From Candidatus Kuenenia stuttgartensis (lineage in GTDB: Bacteria; Planctomycetota; JAKEIC01; DYIT01): a stretch of DNA of 46,814 bases. The notes under the pieces are model-generated. The model did no database searches and was not told where the DNA came from. It was given only the letters and a program-made list of their open reading frames with translations. This document shows positions 17,881-29,627 of the stretch, one piece after another. The stretch is taken from NCBI GenBank assembly GCA_020723505.1, contig DYIT01000013.1:1-46814 (forward strand), read 5' to 3'. The position numbers were made by a program, and so were the translations under genes. Positions within the stretch are counted from its first letter, which is position 1. The number at the start of each line of letters is the position of its first letter.

Positions 17881-18174
17881 TCAAACGGACGCCTTGCTCA
17901 CGACTCTGAGGAGCCTCCAGCGCTTCGTCTTGCTCAGCGGCCTCGTCTCCACGATTTCCACCTGGTCCCCTTCCGAAGCCTCTTCCTTCTCGTCGTGGGC
18001 GCGGTATTTCGTGATTTTCTTCACTACCTTGCCGAACATAGGGTGAGGGCTCCGGTTCTCGACCCTTACAGTTATCGTCTTGTCCATCTTGTCGGACAGG
18101 ACGGTCCCGATTACGGCTTTTCTCTTGCCGCGCCCGCCGACGGGCGCGCTCTTCCCTTCGTTCGTCTCAGCCAA
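17881..18174 (-). CDS. rpsQ: 30S ribosomal protein S17
   Basis: 97 residues. The OB fold carries IGTVLSDKMDKTITVRVENR, KYRAHDEKEEASEGDQVEI, and ETRPLSKTKRWRL. The TTG start at 18174 directly follows the rpmC stop, and GGAGG is 5 nt upstream. The first 15 or so residues, rich in Gly and charged residues, are an extension. Confidence 0.95.
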   Translation of the reverse strand: MAETNEGKSAPVGGRGKRKAVIGTVLSDKMDKTITVRVENRSPHPMFGKVVKKITKYRAHDEKEEASEGDQVEIVETRPLSKTKRWRLLRVVSKASV

Positions 18175-18372
18175 CTATGCCTCCGATTTCAATCCTCTCT
18201 GCCTCAGGATCGTCTTCACCCTCGCGATGTCCCGCTTCATCTGCCTGAGCGCCGGACTCGCGACCTGCTCAATTTCCGCCTTGTACCGCCTGCTGAACAT
18301 CGCTTCCCTGAGCTCGACGCATTCCTTGACGAGCTCCGCGTCGGTCTTCTGGCGGAGATCCTTGATCTTCAT
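18175..18372 (-). CDS. rpmC: 50S ribosomal protein L29
   Basis: 65 residues, standard for this small two-helix protein near the exit tunnel. It begins MKIKDLRQKTDAELVKEC and ends with the typical RDIARVKTILRQR. AGGAGG lies 8 nt before the ATG, and the gene overlaps the end of rplP by 4 nt (ATGA). Confidence 0.96.
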   Translation of the reverse strand: MKIKDLRQKTDAELVKECVELREAMFSRRYKAEIEQVASPALRQMKRDIARVKTILRQRGLKSEA

Positions 18373-18788
18373 ACGGTCATCCTCCTGCGGGCCAGCCTCG
18401 TTTTCACCGGCATCTTATGGGCGATCCTGTTCAAGGCCGCCTTCGCCGTGTCCTCGCTGGTCCCACCGATTTCGAACAGTATCGTCCCGGGCTTCACCCT
18501 TGCAGCCCAGTACTCGACCTCGCCCTTGCCCTTGCCCATCCTGGTCTCCGCAGGCATGGCGGTAATGGGCTTGTGCGGGAACACCCTTATGTAGACCTTG
18601 CCCTCCTCCTTGAGGAAATGCGACGCCGCCACCCTGCCCGCCTCTATCTGCCTCGCGGAAACCCACGCGGTCTCCATGGACTGCAGACCGAACATGCCGA
18701 ACGACACGGTGTTGCCGCGGCTCGCGTTGCCCTTCATCTTGCCCCGCTGTTCCTTGCGGTGCATGACCCTCTTAGGCATCAGGGACAT
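18369..18788 (-). CDS. rplP: 50S ribosomal protein L16
   Basis: 139 residues. L16 helps shape the A-tRNA site of the large subunit. Family sequence includes PKRVMHRKEQRGKMKG, ARVKPGTILFEIGG, and IRVFPHKPITAMPAETRMGKG, which is its signature. GGAGG lies 6 nt before the ATG at 18788, which gives a 17-nt overlap with rpsC. Confidence 0.97.
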   Translation of the reverse strand: MSLMPKRVMHRKEQRGKMKGNASRGNTVSFGMFGLQSMETAWVSARQIEAGRVAASHFLKEEGKVYIRVFPHKPITAMPAETRMGKGKGEVEYWAARVKPGTILFEIGGTSEDTAKAALNRIAHKMPVKTRLARRRMTV

Positions 18789-19482
18789 GAATCGCCTCCC
18801 GCTTCTTGAGAAGGTCGCCGCGGTAGACCCACGCCTTCACACCTATGGCTCCGTAGTTCATGGTCGCGATTGCATAGCCGTACGAGATGTCGGCCTTCAG
18901 CGTGTGGAGCGGTATCGATCCCTTGCTCACCTGCTCCCTCCTGGCCATCTCTGCCCCGCCCAGCCGCCCCGAGAGGTGTATCTTCACCCCCTCCGCCCCG
19001 GCCTGCATCGTGATGTCCGCCACCTTCTTTATGGTCCGCCTGTAGGACGCCCTCTTCTCGAGCTGCTCCGCGACCGATTCGGCCACGAGCTGCGCCTCGA
19101 GCTCGGGCTTGGATATCTCTATGATCTTCGGGTCCACGCTCTTGCCGGCTATCTCCTCGAGCTCGCTCTTGAGCGTGTCCACCTTCTGCCCCTTGCGTCC
19201 GATTATGAGCCCCGGCCTCGCAGCGAAGATGTACACGATGACCTGCTCTATCGTCCTCTCGATTTCTATCCGGGGTATGCCCGCGCTGAAGAAAGTATGC
19301 TTGATGTGGTCCCGGATCCTCTGGTCCTCAATCAGGAGTTTCCCGAACTCCTTCTTCCGCGCATACCACCTCGACTGCCAGTTTATGACGTTCGTCGTAG
19401 GCGTTCCGGACACGGTCCGGTTCGTTATGCCGCGTATCTTGATGCCCGTCCTGAACCCCACTGGGGATACCTTCTGGCCCAT
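18772..19482 (-). CDS. rpsC: 30S ribosomal protein S3
   Basis: 236 residues. It has an N-terminal KH domain with GRKGQKVDTL and a C-terminal domain with SGRLGGAEMARRE. AAGGAG lies 5 nt before the ATG at 19482 (MGQKVSPVGFRTG), the canonical start. S3 lines the mRNA entry tunnel. It follows rplV with a 1-nt gap. Confidence 0.97.
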   Translation of the reverse strand: MGQKVSPVGFRTGIKIRGITNRTVSGTPTTNVINWQSRWYARKKEFGKLLIEDQRIRDHIKHTFFSAGIPRIEIERTIEQVIVYIFAARPGLIIGRKGQKVDTLKSELEEIAGKSVDPKIIEISKPELEAQLVAESVAEQLEKRASYRRTIKKVADITMQAGAEGVKIHLSGRLGGAEMARREQVSKGSIPLHTLKADISYGYAIATMNYGAIGVKAWVYRGDLLKKREAIHVPDA

Positions 19483-19483
19483 C

Positions 19484-19855
19484 TCAGCTCCTTTGCGACT
19501 CGCCTTCTCCGGCGGATTCAAGGACTATCGTTATATGGCACGTCCTCTTCAGAATCTTGTTCGCCATCCCCCTGGCCCTGGTCATCCAGCGCTTTATCGT
19601 CGGCCCGTCGCCGACGAAGGCTTCAGAGACCCTGAGCTCGTTGAGGTTCAGGTCGGCCTTCTTCTCGAGCGAGGCGTGCTTCGCCGCGGCCAGTGCCGCC
19701 CGCACGGCCTTCTCGACCATCGGGCTCGCCCTCTTGTGCGTGAACTTGAGCTTGACGAGCGCCTCGTTCACGCCGTTCCCCCTTATCATGTCCACGACCG
19801 GCCGCGCCTTGTGCGGCGAGATGCGCGCAAACCTGTAGAACGACCTGAACTTCAT
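19484..19855 (-). CDS. rplV: 50S ribosomal protein L22
   Basis: 123 residues. L22 reaches into the exit tunnel through its beta hairpin. Typical stretches are RISPHKARPVVDMIRG, VEKAVRAALAAAKH and DGPTIKRWMTRARGMANKI. A short Glu/Ser tail ends the protein. Confidence 0.97.
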   Translation of the reverse strand: MKFRSFYRFARISPHKARPVVDMIRGNGVNEALVKLKFTHKRASPMVEKAVRAALAAAKHASLEKKADLNLNELRVSEAFVGDGPTIKRWMTRARGMANKILKRTCHITIVLESAGEGESQRS

Positions 19856-19870
19856 CGACGCACCGCCTGA

Positions 19871-20146
19871 CTAAACCTTCTTATCCTTCTTGCCCGAGTG
19901 CCCCGAGAATTTCCTCGTGGGCGAAAACTCCCCGAGCTTGTGCCCCACCATGTCCTCGATTACATAGACCTTGAGGAAGTTCCTTCCGTTGTGGACCATG
20001 AAAGTATGGTCCACGAACTCGGGCGTGATTGTGCACTCCCTGGACCACGTCTGAATCGGATCCTTCTTCCCCTGGTCGGCAAGCTTCCTGAGCTTCTTCA
20101 GGAGCTTCACGTCCACAACCGGCCCTTTCTTCTGGGATCTGCTCAT
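19871..20146 (-). CDS. rpsS: 30S ribosomal protein S19
   Basis: 91 residues, the usual size. It begins [18 protein letters not shown] and contains [20 protein letters not shown] and [18 protein letters not shown]. It binds the 30S head with S13. It lies 9 nt after rplB. Confidence 0.97.
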   Translation of the reverse strand: MSRSQKKGPVVDVKLLKKLRKLADQGKKDPIQTWSRECTITPEFVDHTFMVHNGRNFLKVYVIEDMVGHKLGEFSPTRKFSGHSGKKDKKV

Positions 20147-20155
20147 GCTCGGTTC

Positions 20156-20995
20156 CTACTTCTTCCTGCGCTTTATCTTCCTGCGCTGGATTATGAACTT
20201 GGTCGTGGTCTTCCTCTTGTTGCGGGTTTTTAGCCCCTTGGACAGCTGGCCCCATGGCGAGCAAGGGTGGTTGCCCCCCTTGCTCCTGGCCTCGCCGCCG
20301 CCCATCGGGTGCGAAACCGGATTCATCGCCACGCCCCTGACCGTGGGGCGCACGCCCATGTGCCTCTTCCTGCCAGCCTTTCCGATGATGATTGTGTTGT
20401 GCTCCTTGTTCCCCACCTGGCCTATCGTCGCCCGGCACTCCACCTTGACCACCCTTATTTCACCGGACGGCATCTTGATGTGGGCGAAGTCGCCCTCCTT
20501 GGCCTGGAGCTGCGCGCCGGTCCCGCCGCTGCGCGCTATCTTCCCCCCCTTGCGGGGTATGAACTCTATGTTGTGAATCTCCATGCCCACGGGGATGTTC
20601 TTGAGCGGCATCGTGTTGCCGGGCTTGAGGGGAACCTCGTCGCCGCTTTGCACCGTGTCGCCGGGGTTCAGGCCTTCAGGCGCGATGATGTACGACTTCT
20701 CGCCGTCGGCATACGCTATGAGGGCGATGCGGGCCGTCCTGTTCGGATCGTACTCGATTGTCTTCACAACCGCAGGCACCCCGTCCTTCTGCCGCTTGAA
20801 GTCCACAATCCTGTAATGCCTCTTCTCCCCACCGCCTATGTGGCGCGTGCAGATGCGACCCCTGGCGTTGCGGCCGCCCGTCTTGTGCAGCGGCGAAAGA
20901 AGCGACTTGCAGGGCTTCTCCTTGCTCAGGCCGGAATAGTCGACTATCGAGCCGAACCTCCTGCCGGGGCTAGTGGGCTTGTATTCCTTAATCAT
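20156..20995 (-). CDS. rplB: 50S ribosomal protein L2
   Basis: 279 residues. L2 is needed for subunit joining and peptidyl-transferase activity. [20 protein letters not shown] near the N-terminus and the C-terminal [20 protein letters not shown] are intact, including the conserved histidine in the latter. It lies between rplW and rpsS. Confidence 0.98.
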   Translation of the reverse strand: MIKEYKPTSPGRRFGSIVDYSGLSKEKPCKSLLSPLHKTGGRNARGRICTRHIGGGEKRHYRIVDFKRQKDGVPAVVKTIEYDPNRTARIALIAYADGEKSYIIAPEGLNPGDTVQSGDEVPLKPGNTMPLKNIPVGMEIHNIEFIPRKGGKIARSGGTGAQLQAKEGDFAHIKMPSGEIRVVKVECRATIGQVGNKEHNTIIIGKAGRKRHMGVRPTVRGVAMNPVSHPMGGGEARSKGGNHPCSPWGQLSKGLKTRNKRKTTTKFIIQRRKIKRRKK

Positions 20996-21013
20996 CGGAA
21001 CTCCCTTCCGCCT

Positions 21014-21298
21014 CTACACGAACTCGATGACATCGTCCTTGTGAAGGGTCACCACGGCTTTCTTCCAGTCCCGCGTCATGCCCTTCTGATAGAACCTGCG
21101 CGTCCTCTTCTTGCCCCGCACAATCATCGTGCTGACGCCGAGGACCCTTACTTTCCACTTGTCCTCGACCGCGCGCCTGACCTCGATCTTGTTGGCGTCC
21201 ATCGCGACCTCGAAGGGGTACTGGTTCTTGCTGTGGATCTTCGTCATCCCCTTCTCGGACACGAGCGGCCTCAGAATCACCTTCGAAAAATGCTTCAT
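21014..21298 (-). CDS. rplW: 50S ribosomal protein L23
   Basis: 94 residues. L23 forms the docking site for trigger factor and SRP at the tunnel exit. The start (ILRPLVSEKGMTKIHSKNQY), PFEVAMDANKIEVRRAVE, and the KRTRRFYQKG loop are standard. Its ATG overlaps the rplD stop by 4 nt (ATGA). Confidence 0.97.
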   Translation of the reverse strand: MKHFSKVILRPLVSEKGMTKIHSKNQYPFEVAMDANKIEVRRAVEDKWKVRVLGVSTMIVRGKKRTRRFYQKGMTRDWKKAVVTLHKDDVIEFV

Positions 21299-21942
21299 TT
21301 TCCGCTCCCGCCCTGCTCAGCGCCGAACCTTTTCTTGAGCTCGTCGAGCGCCCCGAGCGTGAACAGGACCTTGCTGCGCTTCAGCAAATCACGCGCGTTG
21401 AGGTCCGCCGCGGTCCTGAGCTCGACGCCCTGCAAGTTGCGCACCGACTTGAGCACGCTCTCGTCACGGGCCGCTATCCCGATGAGCAGCCGCCCCCTGA
21501 CGCCAATCTTCTCCAGGATGCCCGCGGCCTCCGAGGTCTTCGGGCGCTCGAACGCGAGCTTCTCTATGAGCAGCACTTCCTTGTCGAGGAACTTCGAGAG
21601 CAGCGCGCATTTCGTCGCCGAAATCCTCGCCTTCCTGGTCATCTTCAGGCGGTAGTCCCTCGGCCTGGGCCCGAATATCGTGCCGCCTCCCCTCCAGAGC
21701 GGCGATTTGCGCGAGCCCGCCCTGGCCCTTCCAGTGTGCTTCTGCTGCCAGGGCTTCCGCGTGCTGCCTGCCACGTCGCCGCGCTCCTTCGTGCCGGTCG
21801 TGCCCTGCCGCAGGTTCGCCTCGTACATCACTATGCTCGCATGCAGAAGCGTCTCGTTGACCGGATCCCCGAACACGGACTCGGCGAACTCGACAAGCTT
21901 CAAGAACGCTCCGCTCGAGTTGTAAAGCGGGTATTTTCCCAT
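21295..21942 (-). CDS. rplD: 50S ribosomal protein L4
   Basis: 215 residues. It has the tunnel loop region WQQKHTGRARAGSRKSPLWR followed by GGGTIFGPRPRDY, both hallmarks of L4. In other bacteria L4 also represses the S10 operon. The ATG at 21942 (MGKYPLYNSSG) has only a weak AGGA well upstream. The gene directly upstream should be rplC, but rpsJ ends just 52 nt away. Confidence 0.97.
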   Translation of the reverse strand: MGKYPLYNSSGAFLKLVEFAESVFGDPVNETLLHASIVMYEANLRQGTTGTKERGDVAGSTRKPWQQKHTGRARAGSRKSPLWRGGGTIFGPRPRDYRLKMTRKARISATKCALLSKFLDKEVLLIEKLAFERPKTSEAAGILEKIGVRGRLLIGIAARDESVLKSVRNLQGVELRTAADLNARDLLKRSKVLFTLGALDELKKRFGAEQGGSGK

Positions 21943-21956
21943 CCCTGCAGAAATCC

Positions 21957-21987
21957 TAAAAACCCCGGCAAGCCTCCGGCCGCCGGG
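21957..21987 (-). terminator. Terminator-like hairpin between rpsJ and rplD
   Basis: On the minus strand, CCCGGC (21982-21987) pairs with GCCGGG (21964-21969) around a 12-nt loop, followed after one G by T5 (21958-21962). The stem is short, so termination would be partial at best. It fills most of the 52-nt gap where rplC is normally found. Confidence 0.4.
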
Positions 21988-21994
21988 CAGCCAA

Positions 21995-22300
21995 TCAGAC
22001 CTTAATCCTGATGTCAACGCCCGCAGGCATGTTCAGCCGCTTGAGGGCCTCCACCGTCTGCGCCGTCGGGTCGAGTATGTATATAAGCCTCTTGTGCGTA
22101 CGTATTTCGAACTGCTCCCTCGACTTCTTGTCCACGTGGGGCGACCTCAGCACCGTGTAGCGCTCTATCCTTGTCGGAAGCGGAACCGGGCCGCTGACGC
22201 CTGCGCCGGTCCTCTTGGCCTCCCGGACGATGTCCCGGCTGGACTGGTCCAGTATCTCGTGGTCGTACGCTTCCAGGCGAATCTTTATCCTCTCCGCCAT
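21995..22300 (-). CDS. rpsJ: 30S ribosomal protein S10
   Basis: 101 residues, the normal size. It begins [20 protein letters not shown] and contains [30 protein letters not shown]. The ATG at 22300 is the family start, with AAAGGA about 9 nt upstream. S10 also acts with NusB in antitermination. Unlike most genes here it has its own AT-rich upstream region with a promoter and leader hairpin. Confidence 0.97.
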   Translation of the reverse strand: MAERIKIRLEAYDHEILDQSSRDIVREAKRTGAGVSGPVPLPTRIERYTVLRSPHVDKKSREQFEIRTHKRLIYILDPTAQTVEALKRLNMPAGVDIRIKV

Positions 22301-22317
22301 GCGGATCTGTCCTTTCA

Positions 22318-22344
22318 GAAAATTCCCGCTCACGCGGAAATTTC
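22318..22344 (-). promoter_or_regulatory. Hairpin in the rpsJ leader
   Basis: The leader RNA can fold GAAATTTCCGC (22334-22344) onto GCGGGAATTTTC (22318-22329), closing on a GUGA loop of the GNRA type, with a T-rich right arm. It ends just ahead of the rpsJ ribosome-binding site. It could be an attenuator or a protein-binding leader; which one cannot be told from sequence alone. Confidence 0.45.
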
Positions 22345-22365
22345 AAATTTTACGTGAAAACTTAT

Positions 22366-22393
22366 ATGTTAAGGTGAAATTAGCGGCTGTCAA
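22366..22393 (-). promoter_or_regulatory. Promoter for the rpsJ (S10) gene cluster
   Basis: A perfect TTGACA (22388-22393) lies 16 bp from TAACAT (22366-22371), which matches 4 of 6 -10 positions; TATAAG overlaps just downstream. The region is much more AT-rich than the surrounding genes. It would start transcription about 60 nt before the rpsJ ATG, splitting the cluster after fusA. Confidence 0.55.
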
Positions 22394-22406
22394 TATAAAA
22401 ATAAAA

Positions 22407-24485
22407 TTATCCTCCGCCCGTCATCGACTTCAGCTCCTCCGGCGGCACGGGTCTGTACTTGAACGGCTCCATGGTGCAGCTCCCCCTCCCGCGCGTCAGA
22501 GACCTCAGGTCCGTCGTGTACCCGAACATCCTCGAAAGCGGAACCTTGCCCCTTATGACCCTCGTCCCGGCTTCCTCGCCTATCTCCTCTATCTGCGCCT
22601 TGCGCGAGTTCAAGTCGTTGATGACGTCCCCCATGTGCTCCTCGGGGATGTAGACGTCGAACCTCATCATCGGCTCGAGTATGGTCGGCTCCGCCTTCTT
22701 CATGGCTTCCTCGAACGCCATCGACGCCGCTGCCGCGAACGCCACCTCGGTCGAATCCGCGTGGTGGTGGCTCCCGCCCGCAAGCCGAATGGAGAGCGAG
22801 AGCAGCGGGTATCCCATCAGCGGACCGCTCTGGGCCGATGCCTTCACCGAGTCCTCGACCGCCTGCGCGAACCTCAGCGGGATCACGTCCTTCGGCACGA
22901 CGTTCTCGAACTTCACTTCGCTCGAGTCTATCGGCGCGACAACCAGGACCACGTGCCCGTACTGATTCTTGCCGGCCTGCCCGAAGCTCTTCTGGAACTT
23001 GCCTTCCCCCTCCGACGCCTTCGTCACCGTCTCCCTGTACGCCACGCGCGGCTTCCCCACGTTTGCGTTCACGTTGAATTCCCTGAGCATGCGGTGCTTG
23101 ATGACGTCCAGGTGCAGTTCGCCCATACCCGACACCACGATCTGCCCGGTCTCCTCGACCGTGCGCCACTCGAACGTCGGGTCCTCGCGCGCAATCTTTT
23201 GGAGGGTGTCAGCGAGCTTGTCCTTTTCTGCGACGGACTTGGGCTCCACCGCCATGCTTATCACCGTGGCAGGGAACCTCATCTTCTCCAGGATCGCCGG
23301 CTTCTTCCTCGTGCAGAGCGTGTCGCCGGTGTCCGTGAACTTGAGCCCCACCGCGGCGCCAATCTGCCCCGCCGAGAGGTCTTCGGCCTTTGTCCTGTGG
23401 TTCGCGTGGAGATGCCATATCCTGTTTATTCTCTCGGGCTTCCCCTTGTTCGAGTTGAAGACCACGTCCCCTTCCCTGATTGCGCCCGAGTAGACCCGCA
23501 CGTACGTCAGGTCGCCGTGCTTGTCCACCGCGGTCTTGAACGCAAGCGCCGCAAGAGGCCCGTCCGGCTCGTGCTTGAACGACACCGGCTTCCCGGTCTT
23601 CGGATGGGTTCCCTGCACCGGCGGAACGTCGAGCGGGGACGGGAGGTAATGGCATACGGCGTCCATCAGGGGCTGCACGCCCACGTTCCGCACGGAGGCC
23701 CCGAGCAGCACGGGCGTGAGGCTCATCGATAGGCACCCCTCCCTCAGGGCGGCCCTCACCGACGCTTCGTCCAGCGGCGCACCGGAGTCCCACAGCTTGA
23801 ACAGCCCGTCGGTCCCCGGCCCCTTGGCGTACTCGATAATCTGCTCGATCATTATCTCCCTGGCCGCCTGGGCTTCCTCCGCAATGTCCGCGGGCACTTC
23901 CTCCACAGCAACGTCCGCCCCGAGAGATCCCCTGTCGAACCTCAGGGCCTTCATCGTGATTAGGTCGACCGCGCCGACGAATCCCGATTCCTTGCCGATT
24001 GGAATCTGCACGGCAACGGGTCTCGCGTTGAGCCTGGCCTCTATGGACTTCACGGAATGCTCGAAATCCGCGCCGGTCCTGTCCATCTTGTTTATGAAGG
24101 CTAGCCTGGGCACGCGGTAGCGGTCCGCCTGGCGCCAGACCGTCTCAGACTGGGCTTCCACGCCCGATACGCCGTCGAAAATCCCTATCGCCCCGTCCAG
24201 AACGCGGAGTGAACGCTCGACTTCAGCCGTGAAATCCACGTGGCCCGGCGTGTCGATGAGGTTAATCGTGTGCGACATCCATTCGAAGGTCGTTGCAGCT
24301 GAGGTTATCGTTATGCCCCTCTCCTGCTCCTCGGGCATCCAGTCCATCTGCGTGGTTCCGTCGTCAACTTCGCCAGGGACGTGAATCTTACCGGAATAGA
24401 ACAGCATCCGCTCCGTGGTGGTGGTCTTCCCCGCGTCGATGTGGGCGATGATTCCGATGTTCCTGGTCAGCCTTAGCTTTTCCAT
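22407..24485 (-). CDS. fusA: Elongation factor G
   Basis: 692 residues, the full five-domain EF-G that drives translocation with GTP. G motifs are intact: [11 protein letters not shown], the switch I sequence [20 protein letters not shown] and NKMD. Domain IV contains [14 protein letters not shown], a variant of the usual GSYHDVDSSEMAF. GAGG lies 6 nt before the ATG at 24485, and only 1 nt before the ATG at 24491, so the inner start is chosen. A strong terminator-like hairpin lies just upstream. A promoter for rpsJ lies just downstream, making this gene a boundary within the cluster. Confidence 0.97.
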   Translation of the reverse strand: MEKLRLTRNIGIIAHIDAGKTTTTERMLFYSGKIHVPGEVDDGTTQMDWMPEEQERGITITSAATTFEWMSHTINLIDTPGHVDFTAEVERSLRVLDGAIGIFDGVSGVEAQSETVWRQADRYRVPRLAFINKMDRTGADFEHSVKSIEARLNARPVAVQIPIGKESGFVGAVDLITMKALRFDRGSLGADVAVEEVPADIAEEAQAAREIMIEQIIEYAKGPGTDGLFKLWDSGAPLDEASVRAALREGCLSMSLTPVLLGASVRNVGVQPLMDAVCHYLPSPLDVPPVQGTHPKTGKPVSFKHEPDGPLAALAFKTAVDKHGDLTYVRVYSGAIREGDVVFNSNKGKPERINRIWHLHANHRTKAEDLSAGQIGAAVGLKFTDTGDTLCTRKKPAILEKMRFPATVISMAVEPKSVAEKDKLADTLQKIAREDPTFEWRTVEETGQIVVSGMGELHLDVIKHRMLREFNVNANVGKPRVAYRETVTKASEGEGKFQKSFGQAGKNQYGHVVLVVAPIDSSEVKFENVVPKDVIPLRFAQAVEDSVKASAQSGPLMGYPLLSLSIRLAGGSHHHADSTEVAFAAAASMAFEEAMKKAEPTILEPMMRFDVYIPEEHMGDVINDLNSRKAQIEEIGEEAGTRVIRGKVPLSRMFGYTTDLRSLTRGRGSCTMEPFKYRPVPPEELKSMTGGG

Positions 24486-24502
24486 AGGCATCCTCGGCGG
24501 GC

Positions 24503-24553
24503 AAAAAAAAATCGCCCGGCCCCGCTCCCGGCCGAAGGCGGGAACAGGACCGG
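24503..24553 (-). terminator. Strong intrinsic terminator-like hairpin between rpsG and fusA
   Basis: On the transcribed strand a 15-bp stem pairs 24539-24553 with 24516-24530; every position pairs if G-U is allowed. The 8-nt loop can close as C(UUCG)G. Three bases later there is a T9 run (24503-24511). This is a textbook Rho-independent terminator, yet only 17 nt and the ribosome-binding site separate the T-run from the fusA start. It probably sets the fusA/rpsG ratio or acts as an attenuator. Confidence 0.8.
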
Positions 24554-24574
24554 CCGATTCGCGGACCCGTCCTT

Positions 24575-25048
24575 CTACCAGGCGAAGTGCGCGAACGCCT
24601 TGTTGGCCTCCGCCATCTTGTGGATGTTCTCCCTGGTCTTGATGGCCACGCCTTCCTTGTTGAAGGCGTCTGTCAGTTCGTCCGCCAGCCTCTTGGAGAG
24701 CGGCTTGCCCGTCTTCCCCCTGGCCGCTTCGAGTATCCACCGTATCGCAAGCGCCTGCTGCCGCTTCTTGTTCACTTCCATCGGCACCTGGTACGTGGCG
24801 CCGCCGACCCTCTTGGACCGCACTTCTATCTGAGGCTTGACGTTCTCGATTGCTGTCTTGAAAATCTCCAGCGGGTCCCCGTTCGGGACCTTCTTCGCCA
24901 GTATCGCCATGGCATCGTAGAAGATGGACTGGGCGACGCTCTTCTTCCCCTGGTACATGACGTTGTTTATGAACTTCGACACCAGCTTCGACCCGTACAC
25001 CGGGTCGGGCTTCAGAAGGCTCTCAAGACTCTTGAATTTTCTCGGCAT
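24575..25048 (-). CDS. rpsG: 30S ribosomal protein S7
   Basis: 157 residues, normal. S7 organises the 3' domain of 16S rRNA and the E site. Signature sequence: [22 protein letters not shown], then [24 protein letters not shown] and [18 protein letters not shown] at the end. It lies 21 nt after rpsL and is followed by a terminator-like hairpin. Confidence 0.97.
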   Translation of the reverse strand: MPRKFKSLESLLKPDPVYGSKLVSKFINNVMYQGKKSVAQSIFYDAMAILAKKVPNGDPLEIFKTAIENVKPQIEVRSKRVGGATYQVPMEVNKKRQQALAIRWILEAARGKTGKPLSKRLADELTDAFNKEGVAIKTRENIHKMAEANKAFAHFAW

Positions 25049-25069
25049 TTTCTTCTCCCGGGAAAAACG

Positions 25070-25444
25070 TTACTTTGCGACTTTCGCTCCGTACTTGGAC
25101 CTGCCCTGTTTCCTGTCGGTCACCCCGATCGTGTCGAGGGTGCCCCGTATGATGTGATACTTCACGCCGGGGAGGTCGCGAACGCGGCCGCCCCTGACGA
25201 GGACTATGGAGTGCTCCTGGAGGTTGTGCCCCTCTCCGGGTATGTAGGCCGTGACTTCCTTGCCGTTGCTGAGCCGCACCCTGGCAATCTTCCTCAGGGC
25301 CGAGTTGGGCTTCTTCGGCGTCTGGGTCTTCACGACCAGGCACACCCCCCGCTTCTGCGGGCAGGACTGCAGAAGCCCCGCCTTCGACCGGGACTTCTTC
25401 ATCTTCTTCCGCCCCTTCCTGACAAGCTGATTCACCGTCGGCAT
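25070..25444 (-). CDS. rpsL: 30S ribosomal protein S12
   Basis: 124 residues. S12 controls decoding accuracy. [11 protein letters not shown] carries the lysine equivalent to E. coli Lys43 (Lys44 here). In GGRVRDLPG, Arg89 replaces the lysine equivalent to Lys88 (codon 25178-25180), a change associated with streptomycin resistance in other bacteria. GAGGTG lies just before the ATG at 25444, preferred over a GTG at 25450. It starts the str gene group 22 nt after rpoC. Confidence 0.97.
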   Translation of the reverse strand: MPTVNQLVRKGRKKMKKSRSKAGLLQSCPQKRGVCLVVKTQTPKKPNSALRKIARVRLSNGKEVTAYIPGEGHNLQEHSIVLVRGGRVRDLPGVKYHIIRGTLDTIGVTDRKQGRSKYGAKVAK

Positions 25445-25466
25445 GTTCACCTCTAAAAAAACCCGG

Positions 25467-29606
<4,140 letters not shown>

Positions 29607-29627
29607 TTGGATCCTCCGAAATCCGGA

